From positions 1 to 64,000 of the forward strand of contig DATIKU010000047.1 of NCBI GenBank assembly GCA_035477215.1: 64,000 nucleotides of DNA, read 5' to 3'. The stretch comes from Spirochaetota bacterium (GTDB taxonomy: Bacteria > Spirochaetota > UBA4802 > UBA5368). How positions within the stretch are numbered: the first letter of the stretch is position 1; each line of letters opens with the position of its first letter. A program made the position numbers and the translations under genes. Positions 16,087 to 24,388 of the stretch are shown in pieces. The notes beneath the pieces were generated by a model. That model worked only from the letters and a program-made list of their open reading frames with translations. It was not told the DNA's origin and made no database searches.

Positions 16087-17595
16087 TCAGGCGTTCGATT
16101 TTCCCCGGCCTTTCCCGACCGCCGGGGACCCGCCGCGCGTCCTTGCGGCCGCGTGGATCGCCTCGTACATCTTTTCGTACTCGACCGACGCGTCGCTCCA
16201 TGAGTAGCTGAATTCCATCGCGTTTCGCTGGAGCGCCTTCCACGATCGCGTATTGTGAAAACAGCGGATAACATAGCGAATCTTCTCGTACAGTGCCTTC
16301 TCCGTCAGCTCGGCGAATTTGAAGCCGTTTCCGCGCAGGCTTTTATCGTCCCATTCGACCACGGTGTCGTCGAGCCCCCCGGTCGCGCGCACGACCGGAA
16401 TGGTCCCGTACCGCATGCTGTACATCTGGTTGAGCCCGCACGGCTCGTAGCGCGACGGCATGAGGTAGATGTCGAGCCCCGCCTCAATGAGGTGCGACAG
16501 TCCCTCGTCGTATCCGCGGAAAAGGCCCACGCGGCCCGGAAAAAGGCGCTTGAGCTCCGCGAACCTGTCGAGTATCCAGTCATCTCCCTGGCCGAGAAGG
16601 ACGAACTGCAGATTTTCGTCGGCGAGCAGCGGACGAAGCGTGTCGGCGAGCACGTCCATGCCCTTTTGATAGGTGACGCGGGAGATGGTTCCCGCCAGGG
16701 CGGCCGCCGGGTCGATATCGATCCCCATTTTTTGCTGAAGCGCTTCCCGGCACGCCCATTTGCCATCGATCGTTTTCCGGGAATAGCGTGCGGGGATGAA
16801 CGGGTCGGTCTCGGGATTCCACCTCGAGTAATCGACGCCGTTGGTGATACCGCGAAAACGGCCCTTAACCTTTTGAAAAACGTCCGTCAGATCGTAACCG
16901 AAATCGGGCGTTGAAAGCTCGTCGGCATACTTTCTGCTTACGGTCGTGACCGCGTCGGCGAAGAGCACGCCGCCTTTTAAAAAATTCATCTGGTTGAAGA
17001 ACTCGAGCCCGTCATCGGTAAAAAGGCCCGGATCGAGCCGGGTGAGATGAAAGTGTTCGGCCGGAAAGACGCCCTGGTAGCCGGCGTTGTGTACGGTCAT
17101 TACGGTGGCGCTTTTATCAAAAAAAGGATCGTTCTTATACAGTGTTTTATGGTAAACGGGGATCAGTCCCGTCTGCCAGTCGTTGCAGTGGATGATGTCG
17201 GGGACAAAACCGATGTCTTTAAGCGCCCGCATAACGCCGCGGCAGAAGAAAATGAAACGCTCGGCGTTGTCGGCGTATGCGGTGTGCCCGTCATCGTACA
17301 ACCCGTCCCGCCCGAAATAGAATTCGTGTTCGATGAAGTATACGGGGACTTCGGGGATATGGCGTGACTCGAGTACCGCCGCCCACTTCTCGCCGCCGCC
17401 CAGGGGAACGCCGAGAGGCCCCCCGACAACGCGAAGCCCGTAGCGTTCCCGGTCCACAACATAATAGCGCGGCATGATGATCCGAACGTCGTGGCCACGG
17501 CGCGCGAGCGCCACCGGCAGGGCGTTGGAGACATCGGCGAGCCCGCCTGTCTTGGCGAAGGGATAGGCCTCGGATGTCGCGAACGCGATTTTCAT
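16087..17595 (-). CDS. glgA: Glycogen synthase (ADP-glucose type)
   Basis: The 502-residue GT5 enzyme adds glucose from ADP-glucose to alpha-1,4-glucan. KTGGLADVSNALP near 15-27 is the nucleotide-sugar loop; HCNDWQTGL, TVHNAGYQGVF, ITNGVDYSRWNP and SRYEPCGLNQMYSMRYGT follow in the usual order over two Rossmann domains. Length is slightly above the usual 480. The start overlaps the gpmI stop by 4 bases (ATGA), so the two are coupled, linking glycogen storage to lower glycolysis. A short basic tail ends the protein. Confidence 0.96.
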   Translation of the reverse strand: MKIAFATSEAYPFAKTGGLADVSNALPVALARRGHDVRIIMPRYYVVDRERYGLRVVGGPLGVPLGGGEKWAAVLESRHIPEVPVYFIEHEFYFGRDGLYDDGHTAYADNAERFIFFCRGVMRALKDIGFVPDIIHCNDWQTGLIPVYHKTLYKNDPFFDKSATVMTVHNAGYQGVFPAEHFHLTRLDPGLFTDDGLEFFNQMNFLKGGVLFADAVTTVSRKYADELSTPDFGYDLTDVFQKVKGRFRGITNGVDYSRWNPETDPFIPARYSRKTIDGKWACREALQQKMGIDIDPAAALAGTISRVTYQKGMDVLADTLRPLLADENLQFVLLGQGDDWILDRFAELKRLFPGRVGLFRGYDEGLSHLIEAGLDIYLMPSRYEPCGLNQMYSMRYGTIPVVRATGGLDDTVVEWDDKSLRGNGFKFAELTEKALYEKIRYVIRCFHNTRSWKALQRNAMEFSYSWSDASVEYEKMYEAIHAAARTRGGSPAVGKGRGKSNA

Positions 17596-19247
17596 GCGGG
17601 CTCAATCAGCGGCGGCAGATAGTCGTCCGGGGGTTCGTGGCCCAGAAAGCAAAGGAGTGTCGCCGCGACATTGGCCAGTCCGGGCGGCTCGGAAAAGGCG
17701 CGCATACGGTATTCGCCGGCGAAGGATGGGTCGTATACGATAAAGGGGACCGGGTTCAGCGTATGGGACGTCTTGTTGAGGGAACGCCCTGTTATTTTAT
17801 CGGTCTTTATAGAGCCATCCGCCGCAAGCTCGTACATCTGGTCGATATTGCCGTGATCCGCGGTGATGAGCGCGAACCCCCCGCGCGCGGCGATTGCCGG
17901 CAGCAGCCTCGCGATGCACAAATCAACCGTTTCCGCCGCGATTACCGAGGAGTGAAAGTTGCCCGTGTGTCCCACCATGTCGCCGTTGGCGAAATTGAGC
18001 CGCAGAAAATCATAGCGGCCGCTTTTAAGGGCGCCGAGCATCGAGTCGGTTATTTCCGCCGCTTTCATCCATGGGCGCTGGTCGAACTGTACCCTGTCGG
18101 AAGGTATCTCCTCGTAGGTTTCAGTGTTCTCATCGAAGCGACCGCTGCGGTTGCCGTTCCAGAAATAAGTGACATGGCCGAATTTCTGCGTTTCCGAGAC
18201 CGCGTACTGACGGCGGCCCGCGAGCGCCAGGTATTCGCTGATGGAGCTATCGATCGACGGCGGCCGGACCAGGTAATTGTGAGGAATTTTCAAGTCGCCG
18301 TCGTACTCCATCATCCCGGCGAATATGACGTCCGGACGGCGCATGCGGTCGAATGAATTAAAAGTCCCCTCGTCGAAGGCGCGGGACAACTGTATCGCCC
18401 GGTCCCCCCTGAAGTTGAACAGTATCACCGAATCTCCGTCCATCACGGGGCCCACCGGGGTGCCGGTGCCATCGGCAATGGTGAAGGCGGGAAGGTACTG
18501 GTCGGCTATTCCCGTTTCTTCTGCGCGAAAGGTCTCGATCGCCTCGCGCGCGGATTTGAATTTCCGCGCGCGTCCAAGAACGTGCGCTTCCCAGCCCCTT
18601 TGCACAATGCTCCAGTCCGCCTCGTAGCGGTCCATGGTGGTTACCATCCGTCCGCCGCCCGATGCGATTCGGTAGTCGTTTCCGTCCCGCACAAAGCCGG
18701 CCAGAAACTCCTCCAGCCGGTCGATGTAAATGAGCGCGGAGGTCTCGGGAACGTCGCGTCCGTCGAGCAGAATATGCACGCGGACACGGCGCACTCCGTC
18801 GCGGTGACAGGCGGAAACGAGCGCGAAGAGCTGGTCGATATGCGAATGGACGTTGCCGTCTGAAAGGAGCCCGATGAGATGAAGCGCGGCCCCTGTTGAT
18901 GACGGGCGCGATACGAGGCGCCGCCAGAGGTCCGAAGCGAAAAGCGAACCCGAAGCGACCGCCGCGTTGACGAGCTTGGCGCCCTGGTCGAAGATCCTTC
19001 CCGCGCCGAGCGCGTTATGGCCGACCTCGGAGTTGCCCATGTCGTCGTCGCCGGGAAGCCCCACGGCATTGCCGTGGGCCATGAGCGTGGTCGCCATACC
19101 GCCGGCAATGAGGCGGTCAAGGCAGGGAGTCCGCGCGGCGAAGAACGCGTTCGTATGGTCCTGGCGGCCGATGCCGATGCCGTCCATGATAATGAGGACA
19201 ACGGGGCCGTTTCTTGTCAGCCATGTGGATGGTTTGAGCTTTTTCAT
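17592..19247 (-). CDS. gpmI: 2,3-bisphosphoglycerate-independent phosphoglycerate mutase
   Basis: The 551-residue alkaline-phosphatase-fold enzyme interconverts 3- and 2-phosphoglycerate using two metal ions. IIMDGIGIG near 19-27 carries the first metal Asp; the phospho-acceptor Ser is in DDMGNSEVGHNALGAG near 70; LLDGRDVPE, NFRGDRA and TADHGNIDQM complete the sites. Slightly longer than the usual 510 residues. It is the first gene of the gpmI-glgA pair; 147 bases upstream hold no gene. Confidence 0.96.
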   Translation of the reverse strand: MKKLKPSTWLTRNGPVVLIIMDGIGIGRQDHTNAFFAARTPCLDRLIAGGMATTLMAHGNAVGLPGDDDMGNSEVGHNALGAGRIFDQGAKLVNAAVASGSLFASDLWRRLVSRPSSTGAALHLIGLLSDGNVHSHIDQLFALVSACHRDGVRRVRVHILLDGRDVPETSALIYIDRLEEFLAGFVRDGNDYRIASGGGRMVTTMDRYEADWSIVQRGWEAHVLGRARKFKSAREAIETFRAEETGIADQYLPAFTIADGTGTPVGPVMDGDSVILFNFRGDRAIQLSRAFDEGTFNSFDRMRRPDVIFAGMMEYDGDLKIPHNYLVRPPSIDSSISEYLALAGRRQYAVSETQKFGHVTYFWNGNRSGRFDENTETYEEIPSDRVQFDQRPWMKAAEITDSMLGALKSGRYDFLRLNFANGDMVGHTGNFHSSVIAAETVDLCIARLLPAIAARGGFALITADHGNIDQMYELAADGSIKTDKITGRSLNKTSHTLNPVPFIVYDPSFAGEYRMRAFSEPPGLANVAATLLCFLGHEPPDDYLPPLIEPA

Positions 19248-19394
19248 TCCAGCAATGCATCCATGCCGGTATCGCCCGGGGACGGTGACGTGCCGACAGA
19301 AAGATATCTAACAGATCGAGGTGAAGCTGTCCACCGAATTTTTCGACAGGCCTCGTGCAGTCGTTGCGGTGGCGGGAAGAGGCGTTTACGGCAC

Positions 19395-19727
19395 TTACAG
19401 ATAACGCTCGGCGAACTCTTCGGTCGATAGCAGGGGGACGTAATCGCGCGAAAACACCTTTTCGATCAGCATATGGACGCGCGCATTCATTCCATAAAGA
19501 ATGAAATGCAGCCTGGCCTCGTCGGCGATCTTGAGCATGGACAATAGAGCGGCCATGCAGGCGGAATTGAGGTTGTCGACCCCCGCCAGGTCTATTGCAA
19601 CGAGGTCGGGTGCCTCCTCGACGGAATGGCGCATCGCCGTCAGGAGCTTCGACTCGTCGTGATATTCAAAAATTCCGGAAAGATGGATTATCGCGACCTT
19701 TCTGCCGGTGCTTCGGGTTATTTCCAT
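19395..19727 (-). CDS. STAS-domain anti-sigma-factor antagonist
   Basis: The 110-residue protein is a single STAS fold: VAIIHLSGIFEYHDESKL, VAIDLAGVDNLNSACMAALLSML. The phospho-acceptor Ser of SpoIIAA/RsbV proteins corresponds to the Ser in DNLNSAC (about residue 54), which is present. It is the last gene of the operon with an RsbW-like kinase and a membrane protein. It is expected to be phosphorylated by the kinase and to release the kinase's target when dephosphorylated. AGGAA lies 5 bases before the ATG. Confidence 0.88.
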   Translation of the reverse strand: MEITRSTGRKVAIIHLSGIFEYHDESKLLTAMRHSVEEAPDLVAIDLAGVDNLNSACMAALLSMLKIADEARLHFILYGMNARVHMLIEKVFSRDYVPLLSTEEFAERYL

Positions 19728-19745
19728 TTCGTTCCTCTATACGGA

Positions 19746-20456
19746 TCATGAAATTAATTTTTCGAGTGTTTCTCGCAGGCGTCCAATGCGTTCCTTGCTC
19801 TCTTCTGAAACCGCGACCGGGTCATTCGCGCCGCAACCGGCGGCGTCCCCCGACAGCGAGGCCAGAAGCCCCAGGCATTCGTCCTCGACGCGGCGCGAGA
19901 GGAAGCGGATTTCCTCGCGGCTTTTCGGCGTCGCCGTCCCGGCCTCGACCCGGCGGGAACGCGCCGCGGCAAGCGCGCGTTTCGCCAGCGGGGGTGCCCA
20001 GCGGCGGAGGATCAGGTACGAGAAGTAGGGAACGAGCAGGTAGAGGTTCGCGGCGGCCATGCCCAGGGAATAGGCAAACATCTCCGCGCTCGCGCTTTTA
20101 CCCCAGGCGAACCAGAGTGCATTGACGAGCGAGAGCGAAATGAAGAATGACGCCCTGCCGCGCGGTATGCCTATCGCTGCGAAACCGGCGGAAAAAAGCA
20201 GCACAAAAAAGAGAAGCGCCAGCGCGCGCGGATCGACCAGATCGGCGATCGTGCGCACCACCGAGGAAACGCTCTCCCCGAAGCGCCAGACCCCCCCGAA
20301 AGTATCCTTTATCTCCAGGAGCGTCTGCCGGATCTCCGCGAACATTGACGATGTCTCGCCCAGGATAACCGCCCCCTCGGCAGGCCCGGAGTGGAAAAAA
20401 AGGAAAATGACGGTGACCGGCACCGCGGCGATGGCGGCGAATGAAAAGCGCTTCAT
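19746..20456 (-). CDS. Membrane protein between RsbW-like and STAS genes
   Basis: The product is 236 residues from the ATG at 20456, eight bases after the upstream stop. It has a hydrophobic N-terminus with a possible signal anchor (about 5-30), a lumenal stretch of about 45 residues, and three or four membrane helices between about 75 and 160 (ALALLFFVLLFSAGFAAIG). A charged cytoplasmic C-terminal tail is rich in Arg and Glu. No family is recognised. Its place between switch kinase and antagonist suggests a sensor or phosphatase-recruiting role, but no catalytic motif is seen. Confidence 0.7.
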   Translation of the reverse strand: MKRFSFAAIAAVPVTVIFLFFHSGPAEGAVILGETSSMFAEIRQTLLEIKDTFGGVWRFGESVSSVVRTIADLVDPRALALLFFVLLFSAGFAAIGIPRGRASFFISLSLVNALWFAWGKSASAEMFAYSLGMAAANLYLLVPYFSYLILRRWAPPLAKRALAAARSRRVEAGTATPKSREEIRFLSRRVEDECLGLLASLSGDAAGCGANDPVAVSEESKERIGRLRETLEKLIS

Positions 20457-20464
20457 GGCGGGTC

Positions 20465-20884
20465 TTATGCCAGATCGATGATGAGTTCTATACAGTTTCC
20501 GCAGTCGTTCCATCTGGGTCTGCAGAACTGACGGATGATTTTAATGCCCCTTCCTCTGATGGTCAGTGGCTCCATTTCTGCGCAGGTATTCGAAGTTGTA
20601 CCCAAGGCGAAGCCGGCCCCCTCGTCGCTTACACTGATATTGAGATGGCTCGGGTTTTTCGTTACGATAACCGACACCATTTTGTCGGGGTTCCATTTGT
20701 TGCCATGCTCCATGGCGTTGGTGACCGCCTCGTCGATAAGGAGATAGAGCTCGTCGCGCGAGAGCTTCGTGGACAGGCCATTTTCAAGTATTTTTTCGAT
20801 TACCGCGTTAACGACTCCCTTTCGTGAGTCCTTGAGCGACGGGAACGAAACATTGTATATCTCTTCCGCTTTGATGTCTGGCAT
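20465..20884 (-). CDS. RsbW-like anti-sigma/serine kinase (HATPase_c_2)
   Basis: The 139-residue GHKL ATPase domain has the N box DEAVTNAMEHGN (about 52-63), G1 box VSDEGAGF (about 86-93) and a GRGIKIIRQF loop. RsbW/SpoIIAB proteins bind a sigma factor or other partner and phosphorylate the STAS antagonist. Here the STAS gene is two genes downstream in the same operon. No sigma-factor gene is nearby, so the final output is unknown. The promoter carries a palindrome (20999-21028). Confidence 0.9.
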   Translation of the reverse strand: MPDIKAEEIYNVSFPSLKDSRKGVVNAVIEKILENGLSTKLSRDELYLLIDEAVTNAMEHGNKWNPDKMVSVIVTKNPSHLNISVSDEGAGFALGTTSNTCAEMEPLTIRGRGIKIIRQFCRPRWNDCGNCIELIIDLA

Positions 20885-21194
20885 ATCCGGTTACTTGCTT
20901 TCCCCGCTCATCGTGGGTCACCGACAAGATACTGCCCCGCTGATTTAACGGTTTGCAGGCACGGTCTTTATCTTTATCTGATCAACGGGGTTCGTAACAT
21001 TTCGAATTGAATATACTAAATTCGAAATATAATTCAAGCGAAATTACCGAAACACCCCAAGTCATAATGACCAGTCGATTCAATATCGGAGAATCCTGGG
21101 TTAATATTCAGTAAGGGCGCCTAATTTCGTATATTTTATCTTTATAGCGCGGCCCGCATCCGGCGGTCTCGGCTTCGACCCGGAAAAAGCCATG
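20885..21194. other. Region between the partner-switching operon and tRNA-Pro
   Basis: AT-rich and without a credible ORF. It holds the minus-strand promoter and operator described below, and probably the end of the tRNA-Pro transcript. Confidence 0.6.
20999..21037 (-). promoter_or_regulatory. Promoter with overlapping operator-like palindrome for the RsbW-like/STAS operon
   Basis: On the minus strand, TTGAAT (21032-21037) and TATATT (21010-21015) are 16 bases apart. A perfect inverted repeat, ATTTCGAATT (20999-21008) and AATTCGAAAT (21019-21028) with 10 bases between, straddles the -10: one arm in the spacer, one near the start of transcription. This is the usual layout for a repressor site. 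Confidence 0.65.
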
Positions 21195-21268
21195 TCGGGA
21201 TGGGGAGATTCGAACTCCCGGCTTCTGCGTCCCGAACGCAGCGCGCTACCTGGCTGCGCTACATCCCG
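21195..21268 (-). tRNA. tRNA-Pro, anticodon CGG
   Basis: The acceptor CGGGATG pairs with CATCCCG, followed by discriminator A. Anticodon stem CTGCG/CGCAG encloses TTCGGGA, giving CGG. T arm is GGGAG-TTCGAAT-CTCCC. CCA is not encoded. It reads CCG codons. Confidence 0.97.
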
Positions 21269-21753
21269 ATATAACCTTCCCGGTATTTACTTCCGGCGTG
21301 GCATTATTTTTCAATCGTTTTTTTACATACTCGCGTAAATTTAGCCGCATGTCCGGACCGGTACCTTGCACCTCTGCCGTGGCTTTATGCAAAAAGGAGT
21401 GAGAAAATGATGAATAATCCGGATAAATGTTAAATATTAAAATAATGCATATAATATATTTACTATATTCAGCCTCCGGGAGGCCAAAAATTACTTGCCA
21501 TATTTGGACCGGGCTGACTGAATACCGCAATGGCACCGGCGTCAGGTGAGGTACTGAATGGAATGCAATACCACGTTGCATATCGGTCAGAAGGGTGCAT
21601 CTATTACTGATTCTTGAAAATCGATAAAAGCTTACAATCAATGAAATGGGCGCTATCGGTGAAGTACGATGGTGGAGAGTTTTGTCTTTTCGCTTAACCG
21701 CGTTTCCGCGGTTTTAATTCGCCGGCGGTTGGAAAGATCAGGAGCGGAAACTA
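21269..21753. other. 485-base region upstream of plsB
   Basis: The AT-rich left part (21415-21475) has poly-AT runs and the right part holds the plsB leader. No well-spaced promoter was found (TTGAAA and TACAAT near 21614-21638 are only 13 apart). A 43-codon frame starting at 21669 runs into plsB; see findings. Confidence 0.5.
21696..21717 (+). terminator. Small hairpin with T-run in the plsB leader
   Basis: AACCGCG and CGCGGTT pair around TTTC; the second arm runs into TTTTAATT. It lies 37 bases before the plsB start, so it would act as an attenuator, or end a transcript from upstream. Confidence 0.45.
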
Positions 21754-24378
21754 ATGAAGAATGGCGGCGATTCGGGGATCATCACCTCGAACATATATGA
21801 CGGCGAGATATACAACAGGCTCAACCCGGTTGTCGAAAAGATCGCGGGAGTGCTTTTTCGCAACGTTGATTTCGACGCCGAGAGCCTAAAGACGCTCCGG
21901 GACTGCTCGTCCGAGAAGCGCCATATCGTCTATGCCTCCTTCCACAGCTCCAACATCTCGCTTCTCATCCTTTACAATCTGCTGAAGCGGCACGGCTTCG
22001 AACCGCCGGTATTTTCACTCGAATACAATCCTTTCATGTTGCAGACGGTATCGTTCGTCTGGAAGCGCATCGTCAAGCTCTTCGACCAGGTTGTGTTGAG
22101 GCGTAAATATAAGTTTGTCCTCGACACCGATCATGTCAGGGAGCTCATCCTCGGCGGGAAGGGTATAATCCTTTCACTCATGTCGCGGCGTTTTTTTATC
22201 AAGAGGTACATGGAGATCAAGTACGATTCGATCCTGCACCTGATCGAGGTGCAGAAGCGGATAGATACCCCCATATACCTTCTCCCGCAGATGATCTTCT
22301 GGAACCGCAACCCCGAGCGGACCGGAGGCAAGAACGTCATATGGACTTCCCACCGCGACATTCTAACGTCGAAGGCGACCGGGGACAAGGGGCTTATCTC
22401 GGGATGGATAGCGACCCTCAAGAGCACATCGCCAGCGTACGTTCGCATAACGAAGCCCGTCAGCCTGCGGGAAGAGATTGAGGCGTCGAAGTCCGATGAT
22501 TCGCGGCAGATCGCCATCGAGGTCCGCAACAAGCTTCTCGGCATCTATCATCACGAAAAACGGACCACCCTGGGCCCTGTGATTAAGTCCCATCAGGAAA
22601 TGATGGAGAAGGTGCTCTATCACAAAAACGTGCTCGATGAGATCGCCCGGCTGGTGCGCGAGGACGGGGCCTCCGAACGCAAGCTGCGGAAAAAGGCGTA
22701 CAAGTATTACCGCGAGATAGCCGCGGACTATTCACAGGTGTATATAAGCTATTTCGCCAAATCGGTGGGCGTGATGCTCCGAAAGATATTCGACGGGATA
22801 ACGTACGACCCGGAGTCCATAAAGATGCTCCGCGAGGCCGCCCAGAAGGGGCCGCTTGTTTTCACCCCGTGCCACAAGAGCCATATGGATTATCTCATCA
22901 TCTCGTTCATTCTGTTCATGAACAACATGTTCCCCCCGCATATCGCGGCCGGGGTAAATTTAAGTTTCTGGCCGATGGGCGTGATTTTCAGGCATTCCGG
23001 CGCGTTTTTTCTGCGCCGCTCGTTCAAGGGATTGAAGCTCTATCCGGTCGTATTCAGGCAGTATGTCAAGACCCTCGTTTCCGAGGGTTACAGCATCGAG
23101 TTCTTCATAGAGGGCGGCCGCACCAGAACCGGCAAGCTTGCGCTGCCCAAGCTCGGTTTTCTGAACTACCTGATGGAAGCGATCGACGAGGGCTACAACA
23201 CCGATCTCATGTTCGTTCCGGTGGCGATCAATTACGACCGCATTCTCGAGGAGCAGAGCTATGTCGCCGAGGTGAAGGGGCGCGAGAAGGAAACCGAATC
23301 AGTGTCGGCGATGGTGGAGAGCCGGAAGCTTTTAAAGAGGAAATACGGCAGGGTATACGTCACTTTCAATAAGCCGTTCAGCGTCAATGAGATAAGGGAT
23401 AGCGGCGTCGAGAAGGAGCGCGTTCCTCTCGAGGTGGCGAATACGGTTATACGGCGCATCAACGAGGTTACCGTCGTCACACCGTTCGCGCTCACCACCA
23501 CGGCGGTGCTGATTTCCTCGGTTAAGGGCTTCTCGCGGCAAATGCTCGTTGAGAGGATCCTGTGTATCCACCGATACCTTTCGGCGGCGGAAATTCTGAT
23601 GTCCGAATCGCTGCACAATCTCTCGAACCTCGACGAAATAGTTGATTATGTTCTGAGCGCCTATATGGAGGACCGGATTGTGGAGGAGCTGCGCGTAGAG
23701 GGCAGCAGGAAGAAAGAAGTGGTGAAGGATTTTTACCTGCTGAGGGAAGACAACAGGGCCCGAATCGTTTTCTATAAAAACAGCATCATCCACTACCTTG
23801 TGCCGCTCTGCATTGCCTCGGCCGCGATTCTGACCTCGCGGAAGAAAGGCGACACGGGACATGCCGCGCTGAAGAAAGAATGCGAAACGCTCAGGCATCT
23901 TTTCTCCCACGAGTTCATCCTCCCCGTCGTTGAAGAGGACGGCCTTCCGTTCGACCGCAAAGTCTATGATCATATCCGCGCGGAAAGCATAGTCGCTGAA
24001 GAGGGCGGCGCGCTCACCATCGTTGATGACGGGGCGGAGACACTCAGGTATCACGCCAAGATCATACAGGAGTATTTTGAGTCATACCTCGTTGTGTTGC
24101 ATACGGTACTGAACCAGCGCGTGCGGAAGCTTGGCAGGAAGGACCTCGTCGCCGATGTCAGGAAAAGCGGCGTACGGTTGTACCATACCGGCGAAATGCG
24201 ACTCTCCGAATCGCTTTCAATGCCGAACTACGAAAGCGCCATTCGCAGTCTCGTCGACGACGGGATTCTCGTGCAGAAGGGCGCCGGTCAGAAAAATCCC
24301 GAGATAAGCATGGTCGACAAGGACCGCGCCCTCGAGCGGTATGGCACGGTGAAATCGTGTCTTGAGGTCATCGCATAA
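21754..24378 (+). CDS. plsB: Glycerol-3-phosphate acyltransferase, PlsB type
   Basis: The 874-residue protein has the GPAT/DHAPAT acyltransferase core between about 365 and 560: CHKSHMDYL holds the catalytic HxxxxD, then GVNLSFWP, GAFFLRRSF, FFIEGGRTRTGKL (glycerol-3-phosphate binding) and VPVAINYDR. Residues 1-230 look like a degenerate first acyltransferase-like region without HxxxxD. The C-terminal 250 residues are helical, as in PlsB. It makes lysophosphatidic acid at the inner membrane. CAGGAG lies 9 bases upstream of the ATG. Convergent with fbp 10 bases away. Confidence 0.92.
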   Translation: MKNGGDSGIITSNIYDGEIYNRLNPVVEKIAGVLFRNVDFDAESLKTLRDCSSEKRHIVYASFHSSNISLLILYNLLKRHGFEPPVFSLEYNPFMLQTVSFVWKRIVKLFDQVVLRRKYKFVLDTDHVRELILGGKGIILSLMSRRFFIKRYMEIKYDSILHLIEVQKRIDTPIYLLPQMIFWNRNPERTGGKNVIWTSHRDILTSKATGDKGLISGWIATLKSTSPAYVRITKPVSLREEIEASKSDDSRQIAIEVRNKLLGIYHHEKRTTLGPVIKSHQEMMEKVLYHKNVLDEIARLVREDGASERKLRKKAYKYYREIAADYSQVYISYFAKSVGVMLRKIFDGITYDPESIKMLREAAQKGPLVFTPCHKSHMDYLIISFILFMNNMFPPHIAAGVNLSFWPMGVIFRHSGAFFLRRSFKGLKLYPVVFRQYVKTLVSEGYSIEFFIEGGRTRTGKLALPKLGFLNYLMEAIDEGYNTDLMFVPVAINYDRILEEQSYVAEVKGREKETESVSAMVESRKLLKRKYGRVYVTFNKPFSVNEIRDSGVEKERVPLEVANTVIRRINEVTVVTPFALTTTAVLISSVKGFSRQMLVERILCIHRYLSAAEILMSESLHNLSNLDEIVDYVLSAYMEDRIVEELRVEGSRKKEVVKDFYLLREDNRARIVFYKNSIIHYLVPLCIASAAILTSRKKGDTGHAALKKECETLRHLFSHEFILPVVEEDGLPFDRKVYDHIRAESIVAEEGGALTIVDDGAETLRYHAKIIQEYFESYLVVLHTVLNQRVRKLGRKDLVADVRKSGVRLYHTGEMRLSESLSMPNYESAIRSLVDDGILVQKGAGQKNPEISMVDKDRALERYGTVKSCLEVIA

Positions 24379-24388
24379 CGGTAATGGT

